A stretch of 34,822 nucleotides of DNA from an uncultured Collinsella sp. (GTDB lineage: Bacteria; Actinomycetota; Coriobacteriia; Coriobacteriales; Coriobacteriaceae), in assembly GCA_902489965.1 (NCBI GenBank), contig CABUCA010000013.1:1-34822 (forward strand), written 5' to 3'. The position numbers and the translations under genes are program-made. Positions 15,466-22,907 of this stretch are shown in pieces (positions within the stretch are counted from its first letter, which is position 1; each line of letters starts with the position of its first letter). The notes below the pieces were generated by a model, which was given only the letters and a program-made list of their open reading frames with translations, was not told where the DNA came from and searched no databases.

Positions 15466-16295
15466 GCGCAGCTCTTTTCCTCATAGGCCTTGAGGGACTC
15501 GCCCTCTTCGGAACGGTAAGCGGCCTGGCGGGCACGAAGGTCATCCCAGTCGACCAGGGTGGCATCGAAGTCGGGGCCGTCGACGCAAGCGAACTTGGTC
15601 ACGCCGCCCACCTCGACGCGGCAGCAGCCGCACATGCCGGTGCCGTCAACCATGATGGGGTTGAGGGACGCGGTGATGGGGGTGTCGTACTTCTGGGCGG
15701 TGAGGGTCGAGAACTTCATCATCGGAACGGGGCCGACGCAGAAGACCTGGCTCACGGCCTTGTCCTGCAGCAGGCGCTCCAGCGGAGCGGTGACAACGCC
15801 CTGCTCGCCGTAGGAGCCGTCGTCAGTGGTGATGTGGATGTGGTCCTCGTCGAGGAGCTCGCGGAACTGGTCCTCCATGAGCAGGAGGTCCTTGGTGCGG
15901 GCGCCCATGATGGCGTGGACCTCGTGGCCGGTCTCGACCAGGTGCTTAGCGACCGGGAAGGCAATTGCCAGGCCAACGCCGCCGCCAATGACGGCGCAGG
16001 GGCCCTCGGCCATCTCGGTGGGAACGCCCAGCGGGCCCACGACGTCGCGCAGCGACTCGCCGGCCTCGTAGGTGGAAAGCATCTCGGTGGTCTTGCCGAC
16101 CACCATGAAGATGAACTCGACCCAGCCCTCGTCACCGTTCCAGCCGGCCAGGGTAAACGGGACGCGCTCGCCCGTCTCGTTGGCGCGAACCATGAGGAAC
16201 TGTCCAGCGTGCGCATGCTTGGCGATTGCAGGCGCCTCGATGCGGAACTTGAACACCTTCTCCGAGAACTGCGTCTTCTCCAGGATCTTATACAT
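15456..16295 (-). CDS. nfnA: NfnA, FNR-like small subunit with 2Fe-2S centre
   Basis: The 279-residue protein has an FAD domain, then an NAD-binding domain with VIGGGVGLAIAFPVAKHL, then the PyrK/NfnA-type cysteine segment. Marks are QFLMVRANETGERVPFTLAG in the FAD region and MVDGTGMCGCCRVEVGG with a further cysteine in KFACVDGPDFD. In known NfnA an aspartate and three cysteines in this stretch bind the 2Fe-2S cluster, and the same residues can be seen here. GAGAGGGG lies about six bases before ATG 16295. A TATAAT box about 106 bases upstream is a likely promoter. This subunit binds NADH in the known complex. A PyrK-like role is unlikely because the partner gene is NfnB and not PyrD. Confidence 0.88.
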   Translation of the reverse strand: MYKILEKTQFSEKVFKFRIEAPAIAKHAHAGQFLMVRANETGERVPFTLAGWNGDEGWVEFIFMVVGKTTEMLSTYEAGESLRDVVGPLGVPTEMAEGPCAVIGGGVGLAIAFPVAKHLVETGHEVHAIMGARTKDLLLMEDQFRELLDEDHIHITTDDGSYGEQGVVTAPLERLLQDKAVSQVFCVGPVPMMKFSTLTAQKYDTPITASLNPIMVDGTGMCGCCRVEVGGVTKFACVDGPDFDATLVDWDDLRARQAAYRSEEGESLKAYEEKSCACH

Positions 16296-16400
16296 AGAAC
16301 CCCTCTCTTGTTAGGGCCGCCGAACCGTGCCTCCACGGAAATGGACGGTAGCCCGAATAAAACCGTACGCGCACAGGCGTTGTGCAGACATACGGTGCAA

Positions 16401-16406
16401 ATTATA
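16401..16406 (-). promoter_or_regulatory. Candidate -10 box for nfnAB
   Basis: On the minus strand the sequence reads TATAAT, about 106 bases before the nfnA start. A -35 hexamer is not clear. The leader holds a possible stem in the GC-rich stretch 16310-16345. The rest of the 374-base gap up to pth holds only repeats and a hairpin. Confidence 0.45.
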
Positions 16407-16468
16407 CCCTCATGGACATGTCACTTACGTGTGTCTTCGGCGGTTGGGAGCAGGGTTTATCCACTTTG

Positions 16469-16512
16469 GCCTACCAAAGGGGGAGAGGTTTATTTTGGTC
16501 GGTTTTATCAGG
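16469..16512 (+). repeat. Third, diverged copy of the purF/pth stop-codon repeat
   Basis: GGCCTACCAAAGGGGGAGAG followed by GTTTATTTTGGTCGG aligns with the copies at 5414-5461 and 16625-16672. It keeps the GGTTTATTTTGG core but has lost most of the GGGACAGG loop match. Confidence 0.6.
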
Positions 16513-16525
16513 TAAAACGGCAAAT

Positions 16526-16559
16526 GGGGCCGGCCTCGGGTTGTGATGAGGCAGGCCCC
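16526..16559. terminator. Hairpin in the pth-nfnA gap, possible pth terminator
   Basis: GGGGCC and GCCTC pair with GAGGC and GGCCCC with two mispairs. On the minus strand it is followed by ATTTGCCGTTTT, so it could end the pth transcript, but the T run is interrupted. Confidence 0.4.
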
Positions 16560-16624
16560 CTTTGGGATGCTATGCATGTATGTCGGCGCGCGGTTGATTG
16601 CGATGCCGCAACTGGGGCGTTTCC

Positions 16625-16672
16625 GCAGGTAAAACCTGCCAAAATAAACCTGTTCCTAAATGATAGGTTTTA
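16625..16672 (-). repeat. 48-bp hairpin repeat beginning at the pth stop codon
   Basis: Read on the minus strand it starts TAAAACCT and ends AGGTTTTACCTGC, 42 of 48 bases identical to the purF copy at 5414-5461. In both cases the first three bases form the stop codon of the gene on the same strand. The loop has GGAACAGG in place of GGGACAGG. Confidence 0.85.
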
Positions 16673-17299
16673 GTGCTTGCCGTTGGCGGAGGCGGCGCCG
16701 TTGACATGGTCGCGGGCATAGACCACGCCGTGCACGATCGCCAGGCCGGCGGCGTCGGCCGCGCGGGCGCAGGTGTTCTGGAAGTCCTCGGCCTCGCGGG
16801 CGCGCAGCTGCTTGAGCACGTAATCTGCCACGGCCATCTTGCCGGGAGGGTTGCCGATACCGGTGCGGATGCGGCTGAAGTCGCGGCTGCCCATCTTGTC
16901 GATGATGGAGCGCAGGCCGTTGTGGCCGGCGTGGCCGCCGCCCACCTTAACACGTACGTCGCCGGCGGGAATGTCGAGCTCGTCGTGGATGACGAGCAGC
17001 TCCTCGGCCTTGATCTTGTACTCGCGGCAGAGCTTGGAGATGGGTCCGCCCGAGGTGTTCATGTACGACTGCGGCTTGACCAGTACAATCTGGCGCTTGC
17101 CGTTCTCTTCCTCGGCATCGTTGATGTTGATGAGCGCGACCTCGGCGCCTGCTTGGTTTTTCCAGTACGTGACGCCGGCCTGACGGGCCAGCTCGTCGAT
17201 CGCCTTAAAACCGGCGTTGTGGCGGGTCTCGGCATACTCATCGCCAGGGTTGCCAAGTCCGGCAACCATGCGAATCTTAAGCGGCTGTGCAGCTGCCAT
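16670..17299 (-). CDS. pth: Pth, peptidyl-tRNA hydrolase
   Basis: Pth frees tRNA from drop-off peptidyl-tRNAs. The 209-residue protein has the family marks: MVAGLGNPGDEYAETRHNAGF with the catalytic histidine, PQSYMNTSGGPI, VIHDELDIPAGDVRVKVGG with the catalytic aspartate, and GGHAGHNGLRSIIDKMG plus FSRIRTGIGNP. ATG 17299 lies six bases after GAAAGG; an ATG at 17305 directly abuts it and is less likely. The stop codon is provided by a dispersed repeat. In many bacteria pth follows prs and glmU, as in the Bacillus gcaD-prs-ctc-pth run; here the same order is kept on the minus strand but with a 2-kb insertion between prs and pth. Confidence 0.95.
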   Translation of the reverse strand: MAAAQPLKIRMVAGLGNPGDEYAETRHNAGFKAIDELARQAGVTYWKNQAGAEVALININDAEEENGKRQIVLVKPQSYMNTSGGPISKLCREYKIKAEELLVIHDELDIPAGDVRVKVGGGHAGHNGLRSIIDKMGSRDFSRIRTGIGNPPGKMAVADYVLKQLRAREAEDFQNTCARAADAAGLAIVHGVVYARDHVNGAASANGKH

Positions 17300-17413
17300 G
17301 TTCATCCTTTCGTTGATTTGTCGCCTGCTATGGTGAGCGACCCTGTTGCCGCTGTCAAATGGAGGGCAATTGAGGTTGTTTGGGGGCGTTTGGACGGCCG
17401 TCAAAATCCGAGG

Positions 17414-17617
17414 TGGACAGTTAGTTCGGATACGTATAAGTTCTGAGGACTCGAATTGCTCAATTCAATGCCGATACGTTGTTTTGGAACTTTAGTTAGT
17501 CCATATGACGCTGTTTTGAAGTCTACCCCGCTTTCAAATAGGGCGAATGGTATAGAGATAGCTGCAAAACAGCCTAATTCAATGTGTCTATTTATACGTA
17601 TTTGAACTAACTGTCCA
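17414..17617. mobile_element. 204-bp element with 26-bp terminal inverted repeats (copy 1)
   Basis: The ends TGGACAGTTAGTTC plus GATACGTATAA and their reverse complement at 17592-17617 match at 24 of 26 bases. An inner 9-bp inverted repeat, GCTGTTTTG (17510) with CAAAACAGC (17565), lies in the core. No reading frame worth naming is present, so it resembles a non-autonomous MITE. No clear target duplication is seen. It lies in the 351-base gap between pth and the nuclease-fold gene. Confidence 0.85.
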
Positions 17618-17650
17618 GCCCTGTTCGACGGCGCACGGGTGATTCGCCGT

Positions 17651-18778
17651 TTAGACCGGCGCAAGGCCGATTCCGGCCCGCAGAGCGTTGAGCCAAGCGG
17701 CCTGACGCTTGCGATAGCCCTTGATGCGATATCGGAATCGGACTCCTGCGAGTCGATGCATCGTTTGGGCGAAGGCTTCGAGTGCAACAAGGTCTTTCAT
17801 TTGGTCGCGATTGATAACCAGGACGTGGATGCCCATTGCCTTGAGGCCATTATTTCGATTGCCATCGTGGATGCGAGCGTTTTGAAGCTCATGCCCAATT
17901 CCGTTGTATTCGTTGTCGACTCCGGCGGCCGGGCAATATAGGTCGCAGATGGCGTAAGGGATGCCGGAGGACATGTTAACCGCAAGAGTGTCGAAGTCGA
18001 TTCGATAGTTGAGTAGCAGGCCTCCCATGGGCAGGCTGCAACATCCGAATCCGCCAAAGCGCATGGGCGCTCCGAGAACGGCTAACATTAGGGATTCGGC
18101 TGGGGATGCAGATCCGGGTCGGGCAAGCTTGACTGCCGTGCGAAACGAGGTGTATGAGCTACTTTTGGCGAAGCGCGCGACCGCCTCGAGATCTTCGATG
18201 GTCGTGGCGGGCTCGCATTTGTAGTGCGCCTGTTCGTAGCGGGTTTCGTTCTGCTGTTTGGCTGCCGACTGGCCGCCCAGGCAATCAAGATCGCCCGTCG
18301 CTGCGCAGCTATCGCCCTTGGGCCAGATGTCGTCATAGGCGATGGGGTAGGTTGCCTCGGGCGGAAGGGAGTAGGTTCCGAGCAGCTCCATAAGGAGCAT
18401 CAAGGTTTTGGCGACCGATTCATTTTTAGAACAAAGCATGGCTGTCATGGCAGGAGACGTTGCGTAGATGTCGGCCTCGACGTGCATAATTGCACCTTCA
18501 GGAAGAGGAGTGGAGAGAATATGCTGAAGAAGTCGCTTGTCGGGGCGCCTGTTGTCTTCGTTTGAAACGAGAAGATCGAGCAGTTCGGAATCATCTTCAT
18601 TCCAGGCGTCGAGTATCGAAAGTGCGCCAAAGTCTATCGCGTCATTGTTGGGAATGCAGCCAGCCAAGGCCTGTGCTTGCTGTTCGCTATCAACGGAGTC
18701 CCAGGGTAGGGCAGAGTACGCCCGTCGTGCGCGACGAATTGCGCGGAGGGCGGAGAGGTGTGAAATCACGGTCGTCAT
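17651..18778 (-). CDS. Hypothetical protein with DUF559/Vsr-like nuclease-fold C-terminus
   Basis: The 375-residue protein is not clearly recognised in its N-terminal half. The C-terminal part, from SPAESLMLAVLGAPMRFGG onward, looks like the PD-(D/E)XK fold of Vsr/DUF559 proteins: Asp279 in ICDLYCP, Glu290-Tyr291 in NEYNG, His296, Asp305 and Arg308, then MGIHVLVINRDQM. I know similar proteins as frequent accessory genes in Coriobacteriia, function unknown; defence or DNA processing is only a guess. No Shine-Dalgarno sequence is seen before ATG 18778. The gene appears less GC-rich than its neighbours. It lies between two TIR elements that share their ends, inside a gene order (glmU-prs-pth) that is otherwise conserved, which suggests acquisition. 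Confidence 0.6.
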   Translation of the reverse strand: MTTVISHLSALRAIRRARRAYSALPWDSVDSEQQAQALAGCIPNNDAIDFGALSILDAWNEDDSELLDLLVSNEDNRRPDKRLLQHILSTPLPEGAIMHVEADIYATSPAMTAMLCSKNESVAKTLMLLMELLGTYSLPPEATYPIAYDDIWPKGDSCAATGDLDCLGGQSAAKQQNETRYEQAHYKCEPATTIEDLEAVARFAKSSSYTSFRTAVKLARPGSASPAESLMLAVLGAPMRFGGFGCCSLPMGGLLLNYRIDFDTLAVNMSSGIPYAICDLYCPAAGVDNEYNGIGHELQNARIHDGNRNNGLKAMGIHVLVINRDQMKDLVALEAFAQTMHRLAGVRFRYRIKGYRKRQAAWLNALRAGIGLAPV

Positions 18779-18941
18779 AGCTATAACGTACTAAGTTGGC
18801 GGCAGAATGCGACCGCCATACCGTTCTTTTCGCTCAGCGGGGCGCTGCGCGCCATGAACGGCTGGGTGTTATGAAATCGGTGGAATCGGTTGAGGGGATT
18901 GCAGGAAATTGAGCTCTGCCGCGAAGGTTGACGATAGCTAC

Positions 18942-19143
18942 TGGACAGTTAGTTCAGATACGTATAAGACGGCGGGCGTTCGAGGCGTTTCTAAGGGCTT
19001 TCGAGGGCGATTTGAGGGTAAATATGCGGCGGTCGTACTCGAAAGCGATGAGCTTTGGGCAGTATGGCGTTCGCCGGGGAGCTCAGAAGGCTCAGAACGG
19101 CCTTTGGAGCTTTAAAAAAATACGTATCTGAACTAATTGTCCA
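18942..19143. mobile_element. 202-bp element with the same terminal inverted repeats (copy 2)
   Basis: The left end TGGACAGTTAGTTCAGATAC (18942) and right end at 19120-19143 pair with 23 of 24 matches, and the ends match copy 1. The core is different from copy 1 in sequence, but it also holds a 9-bp inner inverted repeat, GCTTTCGAG (18997) with CTCGAAAGC (19038). No gene is present in the 451-base gap 18779-19229 apart from this element and the terminator. Confidence 0.85.
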
Positions 19144-19166
19144 GGGAAGGTTGTCGAGGGGTAGAA

Positions 19167-19196
19167 AAAGGGTCGGAAGCGAGCTTCCGACCCTTT
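19167..19196 (-). terminator. prs terminator
   Basis: A 13-bp perfect stem (19167-19179 with 19184-19196, arm AAAGGGTCGGAAG) with a four-base loop lies 33 bases past the prs stop. On the minus strand it is followed by a T run (CTTTTTC). Confidence 0.85.
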
Positions 19197-19229
19197 AAAA
19201 ACACCAAAGATGATGAGATGCACGCTGGA

Positions 19230-20216
19230 TTACAGCGCGAAGTCGCCGCCGACGAGCGTGGAGACGGGCTCCTCGTGGTAAACGGCGGAGATGGCCTGAG
19301 CGAACTCCTCGGCGACCGAGATGGTCTTGATTTTGCCGCCGACCTCGACGGGAATGGCGTCGGTGACGAGGCACTCGACGATCGGGGCGTCGTTCAGACG
19401 CTCGATGGCCGGACCGGAGAAGATGCCGTGGGTGGCGCAGACGTAGATGTCGCCAGCGCCCATAGCCTTGAGCTCCTTGACGTTGGCGCACAGGGTGCCA
19501 GCGGTGTCGATCATGTCGTCGTTGATGATGCAGGTCTTGCCCTTGATGTCACCGATGATGCCCATGACCTCGGCGGCGTTGTGGCGCGGACGGCCCTTGT
19601 GGGCGATGGCCAGGTCGCAGCCGAGCATGTCGGACAGCTTCTTGGCGGCCTTGGCGCGGCCCACATCGGGGGAGACGACAACCAGGTTGTCGGTGTCGAA
19701 GTGCATGTCGTTGTAGTACTGGCCAAACAGCGGCAGTGCGGACAGGTGGTTAACCGGGATATCGAAGAAGCCCTGGATCTGGCCTTGGTGCAGGTCGAGG
19801 GTGATGATGCGGTTGACGCCGGCGCGCTCGAGCAGGTTGGCGACGAGGCGGGCGGTGATGGGCTCACGCGGGCCGGCCTTGCGGTCCTGGCGGGCATAGC
19901 CGTAGTGGGTGATAACGGCGGTGATGGAGCGGGCGGATGCGCGCTTGGCAGCGTCGGTGGCGATGAGCAGCTCCATGAGCATGTCGTTGACGTTGCCGCC
20001 GGCCACGGACTGAATCAGGAAGACGTCGGCGCCGCGGACGGTCTCGTCGTAGCGGGCGTAAATCTCACCATTGGCGAACTGCTTTAGCGTAAGGCCCGAA
20101 AGCTCGACCCCAAGGTACTCAGCAATCTTCTGAGCGAGGGGACGGTTGGAGGAACCGGAATACACGCGGATGGACTTGCGCATATTCTCCGACTTCTCGG
20201 GATCATTAATCGGCAT
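19230..20216 (-). CDS. prs: Prs, ribose-phosphate pyrophosphokinase
   Basis: Prs makes PRPP from ribose 5-phosphate and ATP, feeding PurF and nucleotide, histidine and NAD synthesis. The 328-residue protein carries RVYSGSSNRPLAQKIAEYLG at the N-terminus, then FANGEIYARYDETVRGADV, the flexible-loop region HYGYARQDRKAGPREPITAR, DLHQGQIQGFFDIPVNHL, VVVSPDVGRAKAAKKLSDML, and the PRPP-binding CIINDDMIDTAGTL. The start ATG 20216 has AAGGAGAAGG just upstream; the second methionine at residue 12 is a possible shorter start. Sequence and length fit bacterial class I enzymes. It lies downstream of glmU in the same direction, 191 bases away, with a terminator-like hairpin between, so it may have its own promoter. 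Confidence 0.96.
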   Translation of the reverse strand: MPINDPEKSENMRKSIRVYSGSSNRPLAQKIAEYLGVELSGLTLKQFANGEIYARYDETVRGADVFLIQSVAGGNVNDMLMELLIATDAAKRASARSITAVITHYGYARQDRKAGPREPITARLVANLLERAGVNRIITLDLHQGQIQGFFDIPVNHLSALPLFGQYYNDMHFDTDNLVVVSPDVGRAKAAKKLSDMLGCDLAIAHKGRPRHNAAEVMGIIGDIKGKTCIINDDMIDTAGTLCANVKELKAMGAGDIYVCATHGIFSGPAIERLNDAPIVECLVTDAIPVEVGGKIKTISVAEEFAQAISAVYHEEPVSTLVGGDFAL

Positions 20217-20357
20217 TACCCTTCTCCTTTAAATCGAATGCCATATAGATGCCTTGTTGCATTGTAACCGCGCGGTGGGGTTTATCGAGTCTTGATAACG
20301 TCTTTACCGTCAACGGACACGAACCGACCACTCATCCGGCCGCGCAGGTCAGCATAG

Positions 20358-20390
20358 AAAAAGGAGCCGTCCCCATGGGAACAGCTCCTT
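20358..20390 (-). terminator. glmU terminator
   Basis: AAGGAGC pairs with GCTCCTT around CCCATGGGA, with small mispairs. On the minus strand the stem is followed by TTTTTCT. It lies about 18 bases past the glmU stop. Confidence 0.75.
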
Positions 20391-20407
20391 AGATGCTTGG
20401 TAAAACG

Positions 20408-21820
20408 TTATACCTCGTCGTCCTCGTGCAGGCGGCGGCGGTAATCGGCGGCCCAGCCCTCAATGTTTACCTGACGGGCACGACCCAGGCCAAGTGCGTC
20501 GGCCGGGACTGGCTCGGTGATGACGGAGCCGGCGGCCACGAGCGCGCCGTCGCCGATCTGGGCGGGCGCGACCATCATGGTGTCGGAGCCGATGAAGGCA
20601 TCGTTGCCGATGACGGTCTTGTGCTTGTGCACGCCGTCGTAGTTGCAGGTGATGGAGCCTGCGCCCACGTTGACGCCGGAGCCCATGGTGGTATCGCCGA
20701 TGTAGGACAGGTGCGGCACCTTGGAGCCCTCGCCGATCGTGGACTTCTTGATCTCCACGTGCGTGCCGGCCTTGGAGCCATCGAGCATATGGGTGCCCGG
20801 GCGCAGGTAGGCGCGCGGGCCGCAGTCGACGCCGTTCTCGATGACGGCCTCGACGGCGATGGTTTCATCGATGGTGCAGCCGCTGCCGACGGTGGTGTCG
20901 GTGAGGCGGCTGTTGGGGCCGAGCTGGCACTCCTCGCCCACGGTGACGTGGCCGATCAGGTGCGTCTGCGGCCACACGACGGTGTCGCGGCCGATGACGG
21001 CATCGGGACCGATCCAGGCCTGCGTGGGATCGATGAACGTGACGCCCTCGGCCATCCAGTGCTCGTTGATGCGGTCGCGCGCGATGGCGGTGAGCTGCGC
21101 GAGCTGAATGCGGCTGTTGACGCCCAGGCCGTCGCGGTAGTCGTCGCAGTGGAAGATGGAGACCACCTGGCCGTGACCCTTGAGGATTTCGAGCATGTCG
21201 GGCAGGTAGTACTCGGACTGCGCGTTGTCGTTGCCGATCTCGTTAATGTGGGCGGCGAGCTGCGCGCCGTCAAAGGCGTAGCAGCCGGCGTTGCACTCCA
21301 GCAGCGTGGCGGCCTGCTCGGGCGTGCAGTCCTTCTGCTCGATGATGCGCTCGATCTGGCCGTCGGCGCCCAGCTTGATGCGGCCGTAGCCAAAGGGGTC
21401 GGGCGGGGTCATGGTCATGACGGTGCAGGCGAGCTCGCCGGTGGCGACGGTCTGCGCGAACTTGGCGACGGTGTCGGCGGTGATGAGCGGCAAGTCGCCG
21501 TTGAGCACGACGACGGGGCCTTGCGTGATGCCGCAGGCCTCGAGCGCGACCTTCACGGCGTGGCCGGTGCCCAGGCGCTCGGTCTGCTCGACGCACTCGA
21601 CCTTGGTGGCGCTGTTGGCGTAGGCGCCGTCGATGAGGGCGCGCATCTCGTCGGCGTGGCTGCCGATGACGACCACGACGCGGCTGCAGCCGGCCTTGAT
21701 GGTGGCGTCGACGATCCACTGAACCATGGGCTTGCCCAGGATCTTGTGCGAAACCTTGCAGTGGTTCGACTTCATGCGGGTGCCCTCGCCGGCGGCGAGG
21801 ATAATTGCGGTTGCGTCCAT
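20408..21820 (-). CDS. glmU: GlmU, bifunctional GlcNAc-1-P uridylyltransferase / GlcN-1-P acetyltransferase
   Basis: GlmU makes UDP-GlcNAc for peptidoglycan. The 470-residue protein has the nucleotidyltransferase signature LAAGEGTRMKS followed by a conserved lysine (about 8-24), GTGHAV, and NGDLPLI. The left-handed beta-helix C-terminal half shows many isoleucine-patch turns, GPRAYLRPGT, PHLSYIGD with the catalytic histidine, and GSITCNYDG. Length matches the family (about 450-470). ATG 21820 has AGGAGA about six bases upstream. The gene reads away from the ECF operon; 193 bases separate the two starts. In Bacillus the homologue gcaD is upstream of prs, as here. Confidence 0.95.
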   Translation of the reverse strand: MDATAIILAAGEGTRMKSNHCKVSHKILGKPMVQWIVDATIKAGCSRVVVVIGSHADEMRALIDGAYANSATKVECVEQTERLGTGHAVKVALEACGITQGPVVVLNGDLPLITADTVAKFAQTVATGELACTVMTMTPPDPFGYGRIKLGADGQIERIIEQKDCTPEQAATLLECNAGCYAFDGAQLAAHINEIGNDNAQSEYYLPDMLEILKGHGQVVSIFHCDDYRDGLGVNSRIQLAQLTAIARDRINEHWMAEGVTFIDPTQAWIGPDAVIGRDTVVWPQTHLIGHVTVGEECQLGPNSRLTDTTVGSGCTIDETIAVEAVIENGVDCGPRAYLRPGTHMLDGSKAGTHVEIKKSTIGEGSKVPHLSYIGDTTMGSGVNVGAGSITCNYDGVHKHKTVIGNDAFIGSDTMMVAPAQIGDGALVAAGSVITEPVPADALGLGRARQVNIEGWAADYRRRLHEDDEV

Positions 21821-21852
21821 GTGATCTCCTGTTACGTTATAGAGACGTGTGC

Positions 21853-21880
21853 TTGGAAACGATACACGGCGCAATATGAT
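21853..21880 (+). promoter_or_regulatory. Candidate promoter for the ECF operon
   Basis: TTGGAA (21853-21858) and TATGAT (21875-21880) are 16 bases apart, in the divergent region before glmU. On the minus strand the same region holds TATAAC about 15 bases before the glmU start, a weaker -10 candidate. A GC hairpin (GCGGCG/CGCCGC) follows in the ECF leader. No vitamin riboswitch is recognised. Confidence 0.5.
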
Positions 21881-22013
21881 ACCGCAGGCATATGATGAGC
21901 GCGTAACGATTGGATTGCGGCGGTTGAGGCTTGCGCCGCCGGCGTGGCGTTTGCGCTGCTTGCGTGCAGCGTTGGCGGTGCTGCGGAGCTGTCGTTTGAG
22001 CGAGGGGACGGGG

Positions 22014-22907
22014 GTGCCCGTGGACAACATGCGAGAGGAGTTTGGCGGCGAGCCCGTCGCGGCGTTCTCGATGTCGCATCCGGCTGTGCCGGCCCTCTAC
22101 ATGGTGCTGACGCTGGGGCTCACCATGTTCTCGATGCAACCGGTGCTGATCGCGCTGTCGCTTGCGGGCGGGCTGGCGTATGGATTTGCGACGCGTGGGG
22201 CTGCCCGCACGCTGGGCGCACTTCGCTGGCAGCTGCCGGTGATTTTGATTATCGCGCTGGTCAATCCGCTGTTTAGCGCTTCGGGTTCGACGGAACTGTT
22301 CCGTATTGGCATGCGCGCGGTGTATCTGGAAAGCATGGTATACGGCCTGTGCATGGGTGGGCTGTTTGTGGCGAGCGTGCTGTGGTTTGAGGCCGCGGCG
22401 TCGATGCTCGAATACGACAAGGTACTCGCGCTGCTGGGTAACGCCGCGCCGGTGATCGCGCTTATGATCTCGATGTGCATGCGGCTTATTCCACAGTTTT
22501 TGCGCCGCGGCCGCACGGTGCTGGCGGTGCAAGATGCGATTGATGTGCCGGGCCGCGCGCCGGCCGACCCCGTGCGCTCGCGCCTGCGGGCATCGAGTGT
22601 GTTGATGGGCTGGGGCATGGAAGATTCGCTGGAGCGCGCGGACGCGATGCGCTCGCGCGGGTGGGGTGCCGCGACGCGTCGTACGACGTATGCGCGGTAT
22701 CGACTGGGGCGCAGCGACGTTGCCGCGCTGGTTGGGCTTGCGCTGTTTGGCATGGCCACGACGGCAGTGGCGTGGACTGCGACGATGCAGTATTCGTTTT
22801 ACCCGCAACTATCGGTGCCGGCGCCGTGGCTGGGCTATGTCGTGTACGCCGCCTGGATGGTGCTGCCTTGCGCGTTGCACGCGATTGATGAGAAGAGGTT
22901 TGGCTGA
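22014..22907 (+). CDS. EcfT, ECF transporter transmembrane subunit
   Basis: EcfT is the shared membrane coupling subunit of energy-coupling factor vitamin transporters. From GTG 22014 it has 297 residues, with about five hydrophobic helices: ALYMVLTLGLTMFSMQPVLI, then VILIIALVNPLFS, a helix around YGLCMGGLFVASVLWF, VIALMISMCMRLI and a C-terminal pair. The coupling-helix signature is ADAMRSRGWG, the usual A-M-x-x-R-G form. The start is uncertain: GTG 22014, GTG 22020 and ATG 22029 are all in frame. GAGGGGACGGG suits the first; the open frame runs further 5' but that sequence does not look like EcfT. The stop overlaps the ATPase gene by one base. The gene order EcfT, fused EcfAA, S component makes a complete transporter. 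Confidence 0.85.
   Translation: MPVDNMREEFGGEPVAAFSMSHPAVPALYMVLTLGLTMFSMQPVLIALSLAGGLAYGFATRGAARTLGALRWQLPVILIIALVNPLFSASGSTELFRIGMRAVYLESMVYGLCMGGLFVASVLWFEAAASMLEYDKVLALLGNAAPVIALMISMCMRLIPQFLRRGRTVLAVQDAIDVPGRAPADPVRSRLRASSVLMGWGMEDSLERADAMRSRGWGAATRRTTYARYRLGRSDVAALVGLALFGMATTAVAWTATMQYSFYPQLSVPAPWLGYVVYAAWMVLPCALHAIDEKRFG

Noticed and set aside
21836..22013. Cobalamin or other vitamin riboswitch upstream of the ECF operon
   Set aside because: I looked for a B12-box-like core and other riboswitch signatures and saw none; only a short GC hairpin is present.
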